From Mesorhabditis belari (lineage: Eukaryota; Nematoda; Chromadorea; Rhabditida; Rhabditidae): a stretch of 64,000 nucleotides of DNA. The notes below the pieces were generated by a model. That model was not told the origin of the DNA, made no database searches, and saw nothing but the letters and a program-made list of their open reading frames with translations. The stretch lies in assembly GCA_958450365.1 (NCBI GenBank), contig CAUEEP010000729.1, positions 2,691,001 through 2,755,000 of the forward strand, in the 5' to 3' direction. The translations under genes and the position numbers were made by a program. Of the stretch, positions 62,136 to 64,000 are shown in pieces. Each line of letters begins with the position of its first letter. Within the stretch, counting starts at the first letter, position 1.

Positions 62136-64000
62136 CACAAAAAAGCATGATCCACGATTCGTCGGGAAAACGGAGAACAACTACTTGAATATCTATACTT
62201 TTGTCAATGGGAATGATTCGGCTAAAATTATTCGAAAACGACTTTCATTTCCCGTCAATAACCCCAAGAATTAGTGGGTTGAGTGTCCAAACTTTAATAT
62301 AAACTTTAGGCTATTCAATCAACAAAAAAATTTTCTATGCAGTGGTTTGTTACGGTAATGGTGATTCTTCATAAAAAAATTGTATTCGGTTGTGATTGGG
62401 GCACTGTAATTGGGTTTTTTTTACTAGAATTCAGTCCATTTTTGACGTCTATGTAAATTTAAGATTATTGACTGTTCTCATCACGCCATTACTGTAAAAA
62501 TCTCGATTAGATGCACCGATCTCATCATTTATTCTATGAATTTATACATCATCTACCCTTTCTAAATTGAGCGTAATACGGGTTTGATTTCTGTGAAATT
62601 TTATGTATCAACAAGTGTCGTGTAACTAAACTGTGATTCTTTTCAATAAAACATAAAAATTCACGGTTTTACACACAAGTAATGGATTTCGTTTTTCTTT
62701 CTTCATACTTTTTTCTTTCTTTCTTCATGTGTATTCCTTCTATTACGTGTTGAAAGTTCGCACGGCGGCTCGAATCTTACAAATATTGAGTTATTCAGTG
62801 TTTATAAGTATTCAGACGTCTACAAGTTTTCTATAATACTCTAGTTGATTTCTAAGTTTATTCTCAAAAAAGTTATCGGATTCCAGATGAAATCCAACTC
62901 GAGAAGGATCTCTCCTTTCACTGTTGTTGTCAACTTCTTGTCCTTCAATGCGTATCATCGCTTCTCGCAGTTTCTGATCTGGAATAGAGCCTTTGAGTGT
63001 GCCAGAAAGGGCTTGTTTCCACTTTAGAGCACAAAGTACATAAAGACGACTTGATAAGAAGAAAATTTACCGCTATCAATGGAATGGAGACTTTCCCGAG
63101 GATCTTCATCGTAGACTCAAATTTGTTATTAGGATCTTCCTCCTAGACGGTCACTTCGAGACATTTGTGAATATCGCGAACCGAGCTGGAATAGAAGATT
63201 TTAAAAATATAGGTCCAATAGGTTTAACTAGTTAAAAATCCACAAAATGAAAAGCTTATTCCAAAATGGAGACAGGATGTTGTACTCGCTGTGCGTCTGG
63301 AGACGGGTGTTCACCTGGTAATGAAAGAGCTGGAAATTCTAATTGGTAGACTCAATAAAATGAATGAATGACACCTTCCCGATAGATAGATGTTCCCTTT
63401 TGGAGTCTGGAAAGGCGAAGGAGTGATGAGAGACTGAGCCAACTTCGTCATCTTGGGCGTCACTATGCCCAAATTTCTGGAACCGATTTCCGCCCCAACC
63501 GCGGCTACACCCTTGCCTCAATTTCCACTTCCTGTTAAACCATTGCGTCACTTAAAACAGTAGCTATACTGGGAGCGATGCATTCGGCTTTGATTTTTTT
63601 AAGACTATGTGGTCCAATCAAATAGAATTTGGTAGTACTTTGGTAGTATTCTATCATGTAAAGAGACGGTAAGTTTTTTATTTGAAATGCTTTTCTTTAT
63701 GATAAGTCCAGAAATACAACTTTATACATTAAATTATTAATCAAAATTGTTTAAAAGTATATGAATTTCGGTAAAAGATACGAATTTGGACATTAAAAGA
63801 CATCTAGACTTGCTTATTTACGGTTACGGTAAAGAACTACTTACGGTAATCCAAATTCCTTTACGGATTACGGTGACCAGTCCGTGCTTTCTATTTGGCA
63901 CTAACTTGACTAATAAGCAAGTCTATGGAAATCACACAATAAAACAATCAATATGTTATGCATCTCGTAATAATCCAAATGAACACAATTCGAGGAAAAG
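62136..64000. other. 3' region, no firm gene
   Basis: Contains the AATAAA of the preceding gene and sequence duplicated at 41090-42360. One unexplained open frame (63044-63236) is listed separately. The rest shows no supported gene up to the window end. Confidence 0.5.
63044..63236 (+). other. Unexplained open frame
   Basis: About 64 codons with protein-like composition (KIYRYQWNGDFPEDLHRRLK, then IFLLDGHFETFVNIANRAGI). It lacks its own start codon and has no matched splice partner; the region just upstream (62888-63027) also has a good acceptor and an open frame. It is absent from block A2. It may be an exon of a partly deleted gene. Confidence 0.3.

Larger units (their letters stand above)
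59960..64000. repeat. Duplicated block C (copy in 39049-42360)
   Basis: Direct copy of block A2. Relative to A2 it keeps intact exons, has the tRNA-like gene at 61536-61608, and lacks the MITE at 41474-41993. The window ends inside the duplicated part. Confidence 0.88.

Overview
The window looks like nuclear DNA of a free-living rhabditid-type nematode. Evidence: many short introns with the nematode acceptor consensus TTTTCAG, AG acceptors a few bases before start codons (as in SL trans-splicing), a nematode-type CHK/DUF1679 kinase-like gene, a nematode chemoreceptor-type 7TM gene, an eight-exon-per-domain ABCC transporter, and a very dense load of Tc1/mariner-superfamily elements with TA target duplications. 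All gene models were built by eye from reading frame, splice sites and family motifs; no alignment or search was run.

Layout. (1) 44-8142: a large inverted repeat whose arms each carry a small LEA-like gene in mirror orientation. (2) 8605-28211 (+): one 39-exon ABCC/MRP-type ABC transporter, about 1,429 residues, whose introns hold at least a dozen mobile elements, several nested; one exon carries an apparent 1-nt frameshift. (3) 28979-32640 (+): an 11-exon CHK kinase-like gene with two element remnants in introns. (4) 32785-34906: a small cysteine-rich secreted protein gene (+) and an inverted copy (-) that lacks its signal-peptide exon. (5) 35139-42360: a composite duplicated block (A) made of decayed copies of two genes found intact further right. 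(6) 43519-44877 (+): a vWA-domain protein. (7) 45528-46369 (-): a four-exon gene of unknown family. (8) 47450-52029 (+): an apparently intact 332-residue 7TM chemoreceptor-like gene with a mariner inside its third intron. (9) 52442-54263: a pogo/Tigger element with another element nested in it. (10) 54313-55284: an orphan C-terminal 7TM fragment. (11) 56345-62135 (+): a 14-exon type II membrane protein with a cysteine-containing ectodomain of unknown family, with an antisense tRNA-Ile(AAU)-like gene in its last intron. (12) 62136-64000: duplicated tail shared with block A.

The genes do not form an operon or pathway that can be read from the sequence. The strongest theme is genome plasticity: inverted duplication of whole genes, exon-boundary duplications, elements inserted into ends of other elements, an intra-gene templated insertion, and a composite block joining copies of two distant loci. 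Nothing here looks like a prokaryotic defence or biosynthetic system.
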